A DNA stretch of 64,000 bases from Neobacillus bataviensis (GCF_019969725.1 NZ_JAHXYW010000005.1:310001-374000); one strand, 5' to 3'; positions 1-8,298 are shown, numbered from the stretch's first letter. Made by a program: numbers and translations. Notes: generated from the letters alone by a model not told the origin.

Positions 1-3
1 TGA

Positions 4-43
4 TAAAAAAAGCGGATAAAGGCACGAAACCTTTATCCGCTTT
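4..43 (-). terminator. Intrinsic terminator after larC
   Basis: Read on the minus strand, a 13-bp stem (AAGCGGATAAAGG pairing with CCTTTATCCGCTT) closes a 7-nt loop and is followed by a T run. It lies a few bases past the stop of the second larC segment, so it ends the lar transcript. Confidence 0.85.
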
Positions 44-54
44 ACTGTACATTT

Positions 55-528
55 TTATGCATCTTGATCGAGTTTCTTCCAAACCTGCTCATAAACTTGT
101 TTCAATGGGATACGATGAAGTTTGGCTATTTCTTTACACTCCTCATACTCTGGCGCTCTTTGGACAAGCAGGCCTTGATAATACCCTTCTTTCACCGTCA
201 AAGGGCCCCACACGGTTTCGACACGCTTAAACTGTCTCTCAAGCCGATGGACCGTTAAGGGATAATAGCGTATCCCTAAAGTGGTGGTTTCGTTAAATAA
301 TATTTCTTTCATTTTTTCTAATTTGTGTCGCGAGGAAAGAAGCTGCAGCATAACTCCCGGCCGGTTTTTTTTCATATAGATGGGGGTATAAAATACATCG
401 TTCGCCCCTGCTTCAAAAAGTAAATCCATGACATAACCGAGCCATTCACCCGGTACATCATCAAGATTCACTTCCATCTTGACCATTTCATCATCAATAT
501 GTTCGTTGTTATGAGGATGTGAAACCAA
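55..528 (-). CDS. larC2: LarC C-terminal segment (LarC2), nickel insertion protein
   Basis: This is the C-terminal half of LarC, the CTP-dependent cyclometallase that inserts nickel into the pincer cofactor of lactate racemase and related LarA enzymes. The family signature is visible near the start (VNLDDVPGEWLGYVMDLLFEAGA, residues about 20-42, then YMKKNRPG). The segment is in the same reading frame as the larC1 segment upstream and is separated from it by one TAG codon and six sense codons. It has its own Shine-Dalgarno (AGGAGG) 6-7 nt before a TTG start, so separate translation is plausible, as is amber readthrough to a fused protein. In Lactobacillus plantarum the two halves are joined by programmed frameshifting; here no frameshift is needed. 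Confidence 0.85.
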   Translation of the reverse strand: MVSHPHNNEHIDDEMVKMEVNLDDVPGEWLGYVMDLLFEAGANDVFYTPIYMKKNRPGVMLQLLSSRHKLEKMKEILFNETTTLGIRYYPLTVHRLERQFKRVETVWGPLTVKEGYYQGLLVQRAPEYEECKEIAKLHRIPLKQVYEQVWKKLDQDA

Positions 529-546
529 TTTTACTCCTCCTACGGC

Positions 547-1440
547 CTATTCTCCAACAATGACACGGAGTACATTTGGACGGTCTTTAAAAGTTTTTGT
601 TCCAGCACCATACCCAATTGATTCTACTTTCATAGATGGAATCGCGCAAAATTCTTCTGCCAGCACTACTACTATAGCTGCACCCGTTGGGGTTGTAAGT
701 TCAAATCGCACATTGCTTTGTTCAATCGGTACACCTTTTAATACCTCTAGTGTGGCTGGTGCTGGAACTGGATATATACCGTGATCAATATGTATTTTTC
801 CTGAGCCTACAGGAACAGCTGAAGATTTTATTTTCTTAATGTCTAACTGATGAATTAAGATGGCAGCTCCAACAATATCAATGATTGAATCGACTGCACC
901 TACTTCATGAAAATGAACTTTTTCTAATGGCATACCATGAATATGCCCTTCTGCTTCACCAATTTTTCGAAAGATTTTTAATGAAGTCTCTTTCACTTCA
1001 GGAGCCAAATCTGATGATTCAATCATTTTTACAATATCACTGTATGAACGGTGATGATGATGATGATGGTGATCATGTGCATGATGGTGGTCATGCTCGT
1101 GATGGTGATCGTGTGCATGATGATGGTCATGCTCGTGATGGTGATCGTGTGCATGATGGTGATCATGCTCGTGATGGTGATCGTGTGCATGATGATGGTC
1201 ATGCTCGTGATGGTGATCGTGTGCATGATGGTGATCAGTTTGTGCTAACACTACATCAAACTTAGTACTTGTGATTCCGTTCTTCACGATTCTCTTCCAC
1301 GTCAATTGATATTCATCTTCAAAATTAAGCTTTTTTAATTCATTTTCTAAAACAGCCGGATCCGCCCCTGCATCTAAAAGCGCTCCAATGAACATATCAC
1401 CGCTGATTCCTGAAAAACAATCGATATAAAGTGTTTTCAT
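547..1440 (-). CDS. larC1: LarC N-terminal segment (LarC1) with long His-rich insert
   Basis: N-terminal half of the nickel-pincer cofactor cyclometallase LarC. It opens with MKTLYIDCFSGISGDMF, a hallmark of the family, and contains the GMPLEKVHFHEVGAVDSIID block. Residues 70-130 are almost pure His/Asp/Glu/Ala, made of a repeated 12-residue unit (HHHAHDHHHEHD). LarC1 proteins often have a His stretch, taken to bind nickel, but this one is long and encoded by a perfect-looking tandem repeat. The start overlaps the larB stop as ATGA, so the two are translationally coupled. The ORF ends at TAG, with the remainder of LarC continuing in the same frame downstream. Confidence 0.88.
   Translation of the reverse strand: MKTLYIDCFSGISGDMFIGALLDAGADPAVLENELKKLNFEDEYQLTWKRIVKNGITSTKFDVVLAQTDHHHAHDHHHEHDHHHAHDHHHEHDHHHAHDHHHEHDHHHAHDHHHEHDHHHAHDHHHHHHHRSYSDIVKMIESSDLAPEVKETSLKIFRKIGEAEGHIHGMPLEKVHFHEVGAVDSIIDIVGAAILIHQLDIKKIKSSAVPVGSGKIHIDHGIYPVPAPATLEVLKGVPIEQSNVRFELTTPTGAAIVVVLAEEFCAIPSMKVESIGYGAGTKTFKDRPNVLRVIVGE
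1071..1232 (-). repeat. 36-bp tandem repeat, 4.5 copies, inside larC1
   Basis: Four complete 36-bp units and one half unit follow each other without gaps, each encoding the 12-residue His-rich unit. Units 2 and 4 are nearly identical and units 1 and 3 differ at a few positions (GGTGGT or GGTGAT in place of GATGGT). The length is a multiple of three, so copy number can change without breaking the frame. Confidence 0.9.
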
Positions 1441-2195
1441 CCCCTGTTTCCTCCTTTTCTTGCGATGTTATCAATTAGTACCGCATTGTAAGCAGCACCA
1501 AATCCATTGTCGATATTTACAACACTGATGCCAGACGCGCACGAATTCAACATGGTCAATAACGCTGATAAACCATGGAAATTGGCGCCATAACCAATGC
1601 TGGTTGGAACGGCAATGACCGGATGTGATACAAGTCCCCCAACGACACTTGGCAACGCGCCTTCCATTCCTGCTACTACTACTGAAACAGTCGCCTGCTG
1701 GATTTGTTCAATATTATCAAATAATCGGTGAATCCCAGCAACACCGACATCATAAAAGCGGCGTACTTCACTTCCTAATGCCTCTGCTGTTACTGCTGCT
1801 TCCTCTGCCACTCGTAAATCTGATGTGCCAGCACAAACAATGGCTACGTACCCTTGAAAAGAATCCTTACTATTTTTGTTCTCTTTCCAGAAGAGAATCT
1901 GTGCTGTTTCATTATAGATAAATTCAGGATGCTCACGAAGGATAAAATCAGCTTTTTCTTCTGAAATCCGTGTAACCAAGACATCATTACCTTTTAATTT
2001 GATGGCTTGAATGATGGAAAGGATTTGTTCTTTCGTCTTCCCTTCCCCATAAATTACTTCCGGAAACCCTTGGCGATTCTTGCGATGATGATCGACCTTG
2101 GCAAAGCCTAAATTCTCATATGTGGCTAACTTATCTTTCGCCTCTGAAACACTTAATTTGCCCTCTTGGACTTGCTGCAATATCTCTTCCAGCAT
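1437..2195 (-). CDS. larB: LarB, pyridinium-3,5-biscarboxylate mononucleotide synthase
   Basis: LarB carboxylates nicotinic acid adenine dinucleotide and hydrolyses its phosphoanhydride, the first step of nickel-pincer cofactor synthesis. The C-terminal half is PurE-like (GTSDLRVAEEAAVTAEALG near residue 130, then a Gly-rich core VVVAGMEGALPSVVGGLV). The N-terminus (LEEILQQVQEGKLSVSEA) is the usual LarB helical extension. I chose the ATG that follows AGGGTG by about 8 nt; a GTG three codons earlier overlaps that ribosome-binding site. It is the first gene of a larB-larC unit. The sulfur insertase LarE and the racemase LarA are not in the window. Confidence 0.9.
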   Translation of the reverse strand: MLEEILQQVQEGKLSVSEAKDKLATYENLGFAKVDHHRKNRQGFPEVIYGEGKTKEQILSIIQAIKLKGNDVLVTRISEEKADFILREHPEFIYNETAQILFWKENKNSKDSFQGYVAIVCAGTSDLRVAEEAAVTAEALGSEVRRFYDVGVAGIHRLFDNIEQIQQATVSVVVAGMEGALPSVVGGLVSHPVIAVPTSIGYGANFHGLSALLTMLNSCASGISVVNIDNGFGAAYNAVLIDNIARKGGNRG

Positions 2196-2261
2196 TATTT
2201 TCACACCCTAAACAATCTGTTTTCCGAATCCATATTTCCTATTATTTTCCTTGACAGATTC

Positions 2262-2282
2262 AAAAATACTTTGAGTATTTTT
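2262..2282. promoter_or_regulatory. Perfect palindrome upstream of larB, possible operator
   Basis: AAAAATAC-TTTGA-GTATTTTT is a perfect 8-bp inverted repeat about 65 nt before the larB start and close to a promoter-like AT-rich region. Its place suggests an operator for the lar genes. No regulator gene is adjacent, so which protein binds is unknown. Confidence 0.4.
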
Positions 2283-2502
2283 ATAGCCCCCCAATTATAG
2301 AATATTTTTTGGTAAATACATAGCCAAAAGATTCTCCTTTTTACTTTGGTTTTGTCAATTCTCTGTTTCTTAGAGTGAACATAAAAAGAAATCTAGCCTT
2401 ATGGTTACTGGAAAACGATTAAAAGTTTACTCCAAGGAACGGTAAATATAATAAGGAATTACTTAAAAAGAAAATAGTTTTTAGGAGGATTTTTTTCGAA
2501 TA

Positions 2503-2532
2503 TAAAAAAGACCAGCCTTTGAGACTGGTCTT
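2503..2532 (-). terminator. Intrinsic terminator of ssrA
   Basis: On the minus strand, AAGACCAG...CTGGTCTT forms an 8-bp stem with a 9-nt loop, followed by a run of T. It begins about 15 nt after the CCA end of the tmRNA. Confidence 0.85.
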
Positions 2533-2564
2533 GTATCCACCTATGTATGGTGGAGACGGCGGGA

Positions 2565-2844
2565 CGTGCGTTTCCATGCTTTCGTCATGGCACTGACTAT
2601 ATCTTGAACCTGCTAATGAACAGGTCCTCCGGCGTCTTATGCGAAACATATATTTGCCTTTGAAAGGCCAAATTTCGCATCCTAGTACTGCCACTTAAAC
2701 ATGGCAGCCTATAAGTCGATACACGGCTGTTGGATTACTCCACATACCGCTCGGCATTGCCTTATCGCCATTTTAGCGACTTAGGTTTCACCGATAAAGC
2801 CGGATTTTCACTTGTGTGTTACCACACAAGGCGACTAATTACTA
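2565..2844 (-). other. Group I self-splicing intron in the tmRNA T-loop
   Basis: The insertion has group I hallmarks. The upstream exon ends in U (CGAU), which pairs with GUCG 9 nt into the intron, giving a 4-bp P1 with the required U-G wobble at the splice site. The intron ends in G. The conserved S segment AAGATATAGTC is at 2595-2605 and can pair with an R-like segment (ATCGACTTATAGGC, about 2709-2722) to make P7. A clear P2-type hairpin (CTTGTGTG/CACACAAG) follows P1. There is no homing endonuclease reading frame; at 280 nt the intron is ribozyme only. Exact splice points are inferred from pairing and from restoring the T-stem. Confidence 0.88.
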
Positions 2845-3062
2845 ATCGAACCCGCGTCCAAAGATATCGGCACTTAAGCTTCTACGAGTGTAGTCGACAT
2901 ATTCGCGTTTCGCTGAGCCATTTGCCTATCGACAGGCGTCCGGTCAGCTAGTCTGGTTGTTCTCTTCCTTCGCCCTCAGACGGTGGACTCCGGCGTAGCC
3001 TACTAAGAGTGAGTCCGCTACCCTACCACATAGGCGATGGAGGGGCGAACAGCTATGCAGTA

Positions 3063-3098
3063 TTAAGCTGCGAAAGCTAAGTTGTTGTTAGTTTTGCC
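3063..3098 (-). CDS. tmRNA proteolysis-tag reading frame
   Basis: The resume codon GGC begins a frame encoding GKTNNNLAFAA and ends in TAA. With the alanine carried by the tmRNA itself, the appended tag is AGKTNNNLAFAA. The Ala-Ala end is the ClpXP recognition signal. The tag is three residues shorter than that of B. subtilis (GKTNSFNQNVALAA). Confidence 0.9.
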   Translation of the reverse strand, partial: GKTNNNLAFAA

Positions 3099-3267
3099 AG
3101 TTATAGGCGTTGACGTTTTAACGAGGCCGATCCCCTCGACTCGCAACCCAAGCTCGAACTACCCCTGTCGAATCCGTAGCGTCCCCATTATAAAATGTGC
3201 TAAATCAACTTAATGATTCTAGCAGACGATATCGGATGCTCAAGTAAGTTGTTTGAGCAAAAGATTG

Positions 3268-3285
3268 TGTCGCAACTTAGCGACA
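3268..3285 (-). promoter_or_regulatory. Hairpin in the 5' leader of pre-tmRNA
   Basis: TGTCGC-N6-GCGACA forms a 6-bp hairpin between the presumed ssrA promoter and the mature 5' end. A second small hairpin (CTCAA...TTGAG) follows. Both lie in the part removed on 5' maturation. Confidence 0.4.
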
Positions 3286-3290
3286 AACTT

Positions 3291-3318
3291 ATTATAACAC
3301 ACTGTACGCATTTTTCAA
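3291..3318 (-). promoter_or_regulatory. Sigma-A promoter for ssrA
   Basis: On the minus strand, TTGAAA, a 16-nt spacer and TATAAT. It would start transcription about 100 nt before the mature 5' end of tmRNA, which fits RNase P processing of a longer precursor. Another TATAAT abuts the mature 5' end but is too close to serve it. Confidence 0.6.
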
Positions 3319-3335
3319 TTGTAATTATTTGTAAG

Positions 3336-3803
3336 TTACATTTTCTGACGATCGCGGAATGCCCGCTCAATCTCACGCTTCGCTTCTTTTTGCTTTAACG
3401 CTTCACGCTTATCATAATTTTTCTTACCTTTTGCCAGGCCGATTAACACCTTGCAGAAACCATTTTTCAAATACATTTTCAATGGAACAAGTGCATATCC
3501 CGCTTCTTTTGTTTCTCCGATGAGCTTGTTGATTTCACGTTTATGAAGCAATAGCTTCCTTGTTCTCAATGGGTCGTGATTGTAGCGATTGCCCTGCTCA
3601 TATGGGCTGATGTGCAATCCAATTAATACAGCTTCTCCATTCAGAATTCGAGCATAAGAATCCTTAAGATTGATTTTTCCCGCTCGAATGGACTTAATCT
3701 CTGTCCCCTGAAGAACTATTCCGGCCTCATATGTTTCTTCAATAAAGTAATCATGGTAAGCCTTTTTATTATTCGCAACGACTTTCCCTTCACCTTTTGG
3801 CAT
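3336..3803 (-). CDS. smpB: SsrA-binding protein SmpB
   Basis: SmpB binds the tRNA-like part of tmRNA and carries it into stalled ribosomes. The start is placed at [15 protein letters not shown], which follows a Shine-Dalgarno AGGTG by 6 nt and matches the family; an upstream in-frame start would add 14 non-conserved residues. The 155-residue length is normal. The OB-fold core ([18 protein letters not shown], residues about 25-45) and the basic C-terminal tail that mimics the anticodon arm ([24 protein letters not shown]) are both present. Its partner RNA gene lies directly downstream, and rnr, which acts in the same pathway, is directly upstream. Confidence 0.97.
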   Translation of the reverse strand: MPKGEGKVVANNKKAYHDYFIEETYEAGIVLQGTEIKSIRAGKINLKDSYARILNGEAVLIGLHISPYEQGNRYNHDPLRTRKLLLHKREINKLIGETKEAGYALVPLKMYLKNGFCKVLIGLAKGKKNYDKREALKQKEAKREIERAFRDRQKM

Positions 3804-3905
3804 ATTTTTCACCTCAATTTCATGGGTTAATTGTAGCAGAACCAAAGAATCTGCACAATAAATAACACGTTATCTCTTTAAAGGAGCCTTTACTGGTAGG
3901 AATTT

Positions 3906-3980
3906 TTATTTTCTCGCCCAAAATCTTATTTTGCTCGCAATTTTTCATGATTTACTCGCACAATTTCTCATTTTACTCGC
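3906..3980. repeat. 21-nt periodic array (core CTCGC) between smpB and rnr
   Basis: Four copies of CTCGC begin at 3913, 3934, 3955 and 3976, exactly 21 nt apart, each preceded by a T-rich stretch (about ATTTTACTCGC). It lies just downstream of the rnr terminator. The same 21-nt spacing recurs in three other intergenic regions with other core motifs. Confidence 0.75.
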
Positions 3981-3996
3981 CAAACTCCTCTTATTC

Positions 3997-4042
3997 TAAA
4001 AAAACAATTAAAAGAGAGCCTTTTCAATCTCAGGCCCTCCCT
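3997..4042 (-). terminator. Intrinsic terminator after rnr
   Basis: On the minus strand GAGGGCCT...AGGCTCTC forms a stem with a mismatch, followed by TTTTAATTGTTTTTTT. Confidence 0.65.
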
Positions 4043-4055
4043 CATTTTAAAAATT

Positions 4056-6437
4056 TCACTTGTTTTTCCGCTTGGTGCTCTTGTTTTTTGGGACATTTTC
4101 GTAAAATTTACGTTTCTTTTTCGACTTTTTGCCTTGACCGCCGCCGGCTTCGGAATTGCCGCCCTGATTTCGGCCTTGATTGTTGTGGTCCTTGTTCCGT
4201 CCGCCTTGTTGCTGCTGTTTGTTCCGGCGCGGCTTATTGGTATCACTGCCGGTTTTAAAAACTTTTGGTGTTTCTGAACGATCCCGTCGCGGTGTCCCCT
4301 TCATGCCGACAATTTCAAAATCAATCACACGTTCTTCCTTATTAACCTTTACTACACGAACAGTAATCTCATCGCCGATACGGAACACATTTCCTGTCCG
4401 CTCGCCAATCATCGCATAATGGCGATCATCAAATCGGTAATAATCATCGGTCATATAGCTGACATGGACAAGACCCTCGATGGTATTCGGAAGCTCGACA
4501 AACATACCAAAATTGGTCACTGAGCTGATAATGCCGTCATACTCAACACCAATCTTATCCTCCATGTATTCGGCTTTCTTCAATTCATCCGTTTCGCGCT
4601 CGGCATCGACGGCACGGCGCTCCATTTTTGAAGAATGCTGAGCAATTTCCGGCAATTGGGCATTCCATTTTTCCCGGGTGGCTTCGTCCAGCTTCCCTTC
4701 AATCAAATAAGTACGAATCAAGCGATGAACGATGGTATCAGGATAGCGGCGAATCGGCGAGGTGAAGTGAGTATAAAACTCGGTTGATAATCCGAAATGC
4801 CCGAGACTTTCTGGATCATATTTCGCCTGCTGCATTGAACGAAGCATCACGGTTGAAACAACCATTTCCTCTGGTTTTCCTTGAACCTCTTCGATAATTT
4901 CCTGCAAAGCCCTAGGATGAACATCGTTAGCAGTTCCTTTTACAATGTAGCCAAAGTTCGTGATAAACTCAAAAAACTTCCGCAGCTTATCTTCCTTCGG
5001 ATCTTCGTGAATTCGATAAATAAACGGTACTTCCATCCAGTGGAAATGTTCAGCGACTGTTTCGTTTGCCGCTAACATAAACTCCTCAATTAATCTCTCG
5101 GCCACTGAGCGCTCACGAAGAATGACATCCGTTGGCTTGCCTTCCTCATCGACAAGCACCTTTGATTCTTTAAAATCAAAGTCAATTGCCCCGCGCTTCA
5201 TCCGTTTATTTCGAAGAATCGCCGCGAGCTCTTCCATTAATTCAAACATCGGGACAAGCGGTTCGTACCGTAAGCGAGTTTCTTCGTCCTTATCAATTAG
5301 GATCCGGTTCACATCATGGTAGGTCATCCGCTCAGTTGTTTTAATTACACTTTGAAAAATTTCATGCGAAACGACCGCGCCTTCAGATGTTATTTCCATT
5401 TCACATGATAAAACCAGCCGGTCCACTTTTGGATTTAACGAACAAATTCCGTTCGATAAACGATGTGGAATCATCGGGATAACCCGGTCTACTAAATAGA
5501 CACTCGTCGCTCTGTCTGCCGCTTCTACGTCAATAGGCGAACCTTCTTTTACATAATAGCTGACATCAGCAATATGGACACCGAGCTTATAATTGCCGTT
5601 TTCAAGCTTCGTAACGGTGACGGCATCATCAAGATCCTTCGCATCAGCGCCGTCAATCGTCACAATCGTTTCATTGCGAAGATCACGGCGGTTGGCCAAT
5701 TCACTTTCATCAATGGTGTCTGGTGTTTCATTTGCCTGCTTTAGTACATCGTCTGGAAACGCCATCGGCAGTCCGTGCTTATGTATGACAGAGAGAATAT
5801 CTACGCCCGGATCGTTTTTGTGGCCGAGAATGGTGATGACTTCACCCTCTGCACTTTTTCGACCTTCCGGATAGGTGACCAGCTTCACCACTACTTTATG
5901 ACCCTCGACCGCTCCCTTAGAGGCGGATTTAGGGATGAAAATATCACTGGCAAATTTTTTATCATCGGGAATGACAAACCCGAAGCTTTTGCTTTCCACA
6001 TAAGTTCCGACTACTTGCTGGACGCCGCGCTCAATAATGCGGATAATGCTTCCTTCCCGACGCTGACCGGACGATTCTGAAGAAACACGAGCTAAGACCG
6101 TATCGCCATGCATCGCCGTGTTTGTTTCATTTGGCGGGATAAAAATGTCATCCATCCCAGGTTCATCGGGAACGACAAATGCAAAGCCTTTCGCATGCCC
6201 TGTCAGCTTACCGCGGATTAAATTCATTTTTTCCGGCAAGCCGTAACGGTTGCTGCGAGTCCGGACCACCAGCCCTTTTTCCTCCATTTGCACGAGGGCT
6301 TTGACAAATTCCTTAAAGGCACTTGAATCTTCAATGCCGAAAGCTGCTTCTAGCTCCTGGACCGTTAATGGCTTGTATGCCTCATCTTTCATATATTGCA
6401 AAAGCCTGTCAACGTGCTTTTGTATGTTTTCTTCCAA
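4056..6437 (-). CDS. rnr: Ribonuclease R
   Basis: Processive 3'-5' exoribonuclease that degrades structured RNA and non-stop mRNAs released by trans-translation. The 793 residues show the expected order: N-terminal helix-turn-helix (about 1-75), cold-shock/OB domains (about 75-230), RNB catalytic domain with [11 protein letters not shown] near residue 270 (metal-binding Asp residues), an S1 domain (about 630-710) and a long Lys/Arg/Gly/Asn-rich tail (about 725-793). The start is TTG, preceded by AAAGGAGAG at good spacing; no better ATG is near. It lies in an apparent secG-est-rnr-smpB unit, as in B. subtilis. Confidence 0.96.
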   Translation of the reverse strand: MEENIQKHVDRLLQYMKDEAYKPLTVQELEAAFGIEDSSAFKEFVKALVQMEEKGLVVRTRSNRYGLPEKMNLIRGKLTGHAKGFAFVVPDEPGMDDIFIPPNETNTAMHGDTVLARVSSESSGQRREGSIIRIIERGVQQVVGTYVESKSFGFVIPDDKKFASDIFIPKSASKGAVEGHKVVVKLVTYPEGRKSAEGEVITILGHKNDPGVDILSVIHKHGLPMAFPDDVLKQANETPDTIDESELANRRDLRNETIVTIDGADAKDLDDAVTVTKLENGNYKLGVHIADVSYYVKEGSPIDVEAADRATSVYLVDRVIPMIPHRLSNGICSLNPKVDRLVLSCEMEITSEGAVVSHEIFQSVIKTTERMTYHDVNRILIDKDEETRLRYEPLVPMFELMEELAAILRNKRMKRGAIDFDFKESKVLVDEEGKPTDVILRERSVAERLIEEFMLAANETVAEHFHWMEVPFIYRIHEDPKEDKLRKFFEFITNFGYIVKGTANDVHPRALQEIIEEVQGKPEEMVVSTVMLRSMQQAKYDPESLGHFGLSTEFYTHFTSPIRRYPDTIVHRLIRTYLIEGKLDEATREKWNAQLPEIAQHSSKMERRAVDAERETDELKKAEYMEDKIGVEYDGIISSVTNFGMFVELPNTIEGLVHVSYMTDDYYRFDDRHYAMIGERTGNVFRIGDEITVRVVKVNKEERVIDFEIVGMKGTPRRDRSETPKVFKTGSDTNKPRRNKQQQQGGRNKDHNNQGRNQGGNSEAGGGQGKKSKKKRKFYENVPKNKSTKRKNK

Positions 6438-6451
6438 ATAAATCTCTCCTT

Positions 6452-7198
6452 TTAATCGCGCCAGTCCAGTTTTTCTAAAAAAGCGAAAACATCCTCGTGA
6501 AGCTGGTCGCGTTCCTTATCAAGCGTAATGACGTGACCCGACTCTTCGTACCATTTGATTTCCTTTTCAACTGACTCGATTTCGTTATAAATAATATTGG
6601 CACTTTCAGTGTTGATCATATTGTCGTGGCGTGCTTGGACCACAAAGGTTGGCGCATAAATCATATCTACATTATCGCGAACCTCAGCGATTAATGCCTG
6701 CAGCGCTTTTAAGGTGTTCATCGGCGTTTTTTTAAACTCGTTCATTTCCAATTCGATTTGCTCGTCTGTTTTTCCTTCCCGTTTCTTAAATTCCCAGGCA
6801 TAATCGAGAACTCCCTCGTACATCACTTCTTCACTTTTTATATACATCGGCGCACACATTGTTACAATTCCTTTTATAGGTACAGTGTATCCTAATTTCA
6901 AAGAAAATACGCCGCCAAGAGAAAGTCCAGCCACCGCAATCTCTTCATGGCCTTTATTTTTCAAAAATTCATAGCCTTTTAGAACGTCCTGCCACCAATC
7001 CTCAGGGCCGGTGTGAACGAGTTCTTCAGGCGGGACCCCATGCCCTTTGTAATGCGGCGCATGGCTGGTGTAGCCCTTTTTTTCAAGGAATCGTCCCAGC
7101 ATCCGGACATCCGCAGAATTGCCTGTGAAACCATGCAGCAAAAGGACAGCTCTCTTTCCTCCCTCAAAGGTAAATGGCTTTGGTAAAGTAACTCTCAT
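6452..7198 (-). CDS. est: Carboxylesterase (Est30/YvaK type)
   Basis: Alpha/beta-hydrolase that cleaves short-chain esters. The nucleophile motif GLSLGG puts the catalytic Ser at 93; the likely Asp (ARHDNM) is 192 and the His (SGHVITLD) is 222, matching the Geobacillus Est30 triad layout. The 248-residue length is standard. It lies 14 nt upstream of rnr and downstream of secG, the arrangement seen in many Bacillus genomes. The natural substrate is unknown. Confidence 0.92.
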   Translation of the reverse strand: MRVTLPKPFTFEGGKRAVLLLHGFTGNSADVRMLGRFLEKKGYTSHAPHYKGHGVPPEELVHTGPEDWWQDVLKGYEFLKNKGHEEIAVAGLSLGGVFSLKLGYTVPIKGIVTMCAPMYIKSEEVMYEGVLDYAWEFKKREGKTDEQIELEMNEFKKTPMNTLKALQALIAEVRDNVDMIYAPTFVVQARHDNMINTESANIIYNEIESVEKEIKWYEESGHVITLDKERDQLHEDVFAFLEKLDWRD

Positions 7199-7293
7199 GC
7201 AAAAAAACTCCTTCTATATGATTAGCTTATCTTAGTTTAAGCAAAGCAGTGGTGAACATTCCAGAAAAAAGCCTTGAACGGCCCTTTTCACAC

Positions 7294-7322
7294 AAAAAAA
7301 CCTGACCCAAAGGCCAGGTTTT
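7294..7322 (-). terminator. Intrinsic terminator after secG
   Basis: On the minus strand AAAACCTGGCC-TTTG-GGTCAGGTTTTTTT forms a stem with a T run just past the secG stop. It implies that part of the secG transcript ends before the esterase gene. Confidence 0.75.
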
Positions 7323-7334
7323 GCATTTTTACTA

Positions 7335-7568
7335 TTAAATTTTGAAGTAAGTAACAGCAAGAGCAAGCAGGAAAAATAAAACAGATAATACAATCGTAAT
7401 ACGATGTAAAATCAAATCAATTCCACGTGCTTTTTGCTTACCGAATAGGGATTCAGCACCACCTGAAATGGCACCAGATAATCCAGCGCTTTTACCTGAT
7501 TGTAGTAATACAACAATAATAAGTCCAATACTTACGATTACTAATAATGTTACAATTAATGCATGCAT
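7335..7568 (-). CDS. secG: Preprotein translocase subunit SecG
   Basis: Small accessory subunit of the SecYEG channel. The 77 residues contain two membrane segments (about 2-22 and 54-75) with the conserved loop [20 protein letters not shown] between them. The start at [11 protein letters not shown] follows AGGAGGTG by 7 nt; an in-frame GTG three codons earlier overlaps that site. Confidence 0.95.
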   Translation of the reverse strand: MHALIVTLLVIVSIGLIIVVLLQSGKSAGLSGAISGGAESLFGKQKARGIDLILHRITIVLSVLFFLLALAVTYFKI

Positions 7569-7610
7569 GAAGGCCACCTCCTGTTAGAACGTACATTTCA
7601 CAGTATTCTT

Positions 7611-7639
7611 AATTTACCATATTATTTCCCTTTTAACAA
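7611..7639 (-). promoter_or_regulatory. Probable promoter for secG-est-rnr-smpB
   Basis: TTGTTA, a 17-nt spacer and TAAATT on the minus strand, about 45 nt before the secG start. Confidence 0.5.
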
Positions 7640-7673
7640 TAGGAGTTATCGTGACAGCTTTTGGGAATGCCGT

Positions 7674-8216
7674 TTATTGTTTAACTTTAAAATTCTCTTC
7701 GATAAAATCTCTTTCTTCTTTGGAGGAGGCAATTCTCTTTGCTTTCCCGATTGTTCCCTCCTGAAGGTCCCAGATTTCATTATGATCCTCGTCGACACGG
7801 GAAAAATCACCTTTTGCCCAACGACTTAAAATATCGTTATAAACATGAGTGTATTTATAATTTGATCGATTTTCATTTACTACATCCAATAACCGATTTA
7901 CTCGCTCATTCGTTAAAGGAATGGCACCCCACTTTTTATCAGCGATGACTTTTTGATGCGACATTTTGTGGATAGAATCCATGAAGTCTTTTTCGCTCAT
8001 AGTTAACGGAAACTCTTTAGCAATTTCTTCACTGTTTTTATCATGGATTTGAATTACGGTTTCTCCTTCGTCCGTTTTTTGTACTTTTACAGTTACCGCA
8101 TCCTTTTGAATTGGCATTGCTCCTTTTGAAAAATAATAAATAAATCCCAAAGAGAGAACAGCAAAGAGAATAATGATTCGTTGTGTCCGTGATAGGTTAG
8201 AAAAATATTTTTTCAT
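7674..8216 (-). CDS. Membrane-anchored protein of unknown function (DUF6241-like)
   Basis: A 180-residue protein with one N-terminal membrane anchor (residues about 15-33, IIILFAVLSLGFIYYF) and an extracytoplasmic domain rich in charged residues. It resembles the uncharacterised Bacillus family that I recall as DUF6241 (MSEKDFMDSIHKMSHQKVIADKKWG block, then a helical C-terminus). The start at MKKYFSNL follows GGGGAG by about 7 nt; the longer frame upstream has no ribosome-binding site. It stands between eno and secG, outside both operons by its neighbours' terminators. No function can be assigned. Confidence 0.75.
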   Translation of the reverse strand: MKKYFSNLSRTQRIIILFAVLSLGFIYYFSKGAMPIQKDAVTVKVQKTDEGETVIQIHDKNSEEIAKEFPLTMSEKDFMDSIHKMSHQKVIADKKWGAIPLTNERVNRLLDVVNENRSNYKYTHVYNDILSRWAKGDFSRVDEDHNEIWDLQEGTIGKAKRIASSKEERDFIEENFKVKQ

Positions 8217-8298
8217 CTTTGTCTCCCCAGTTTTTTTGTTTATTTTTATATTAAACATGAACTGGTTATTTCCCTGCTTTTTTATTCCAAAAATAAGC

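Larger units (their letters stand above)
2548..3186 (-). ncRNA. ssrA: tmRNA (ssrA), interrupted by a group I intron
   Basis: Transfer-messenger RNA that rescues stalled ribosomes together with SmpB. The 5' end GGGGACGCTACGGATTCGACA and the 3' end CCGCCGTCTCCACCA are the conserved tRNA-like halves; the CCA is encoded. The segment between the T-stem halves (GCGGGTTCGAT and TCCCGCC) is not contiguous: a 280-nt insertion separates them. Joining the exons restores a normal T-arm and gives a mature RNA of about 359 nt, the usual size. The tag reading frame lies at 3063-3098. The start is assigned from the RNase P-type 5' end, since the likely promoter is about 100 nt upstream. Confidence 0.95.

Noticed and set aside
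547..560. Programmed frameshift between larC1 and larC2 as in L. plantarum
   Set aside because: Both halves are already in the same frame, so a frameshift would lose the second half; amber readthrough or reinitiation fits better.
885..1265. Several open frames on both strands across the His repeat
   Set aside because: They exist because a 36-bp tandem repeat keeps all frames open; the encoded proteins are low-complexity (Met/Val or Asp/Gly) and have no ribosome-binding sites.
2419..2951. Open frames of 70-90 codons over the 3' half of ssrA
   Set aside because: They lie on the intron and tRNA-like domain of tmRNA, which are explained as structured RNA.
2548..3186. Permuted two-piece tmRNA or phage attachment in ssrA
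   Set aside because: The halves are in standard order, the insertion has group I features, and there is no integrase or duplicated 3' end of ssrA.
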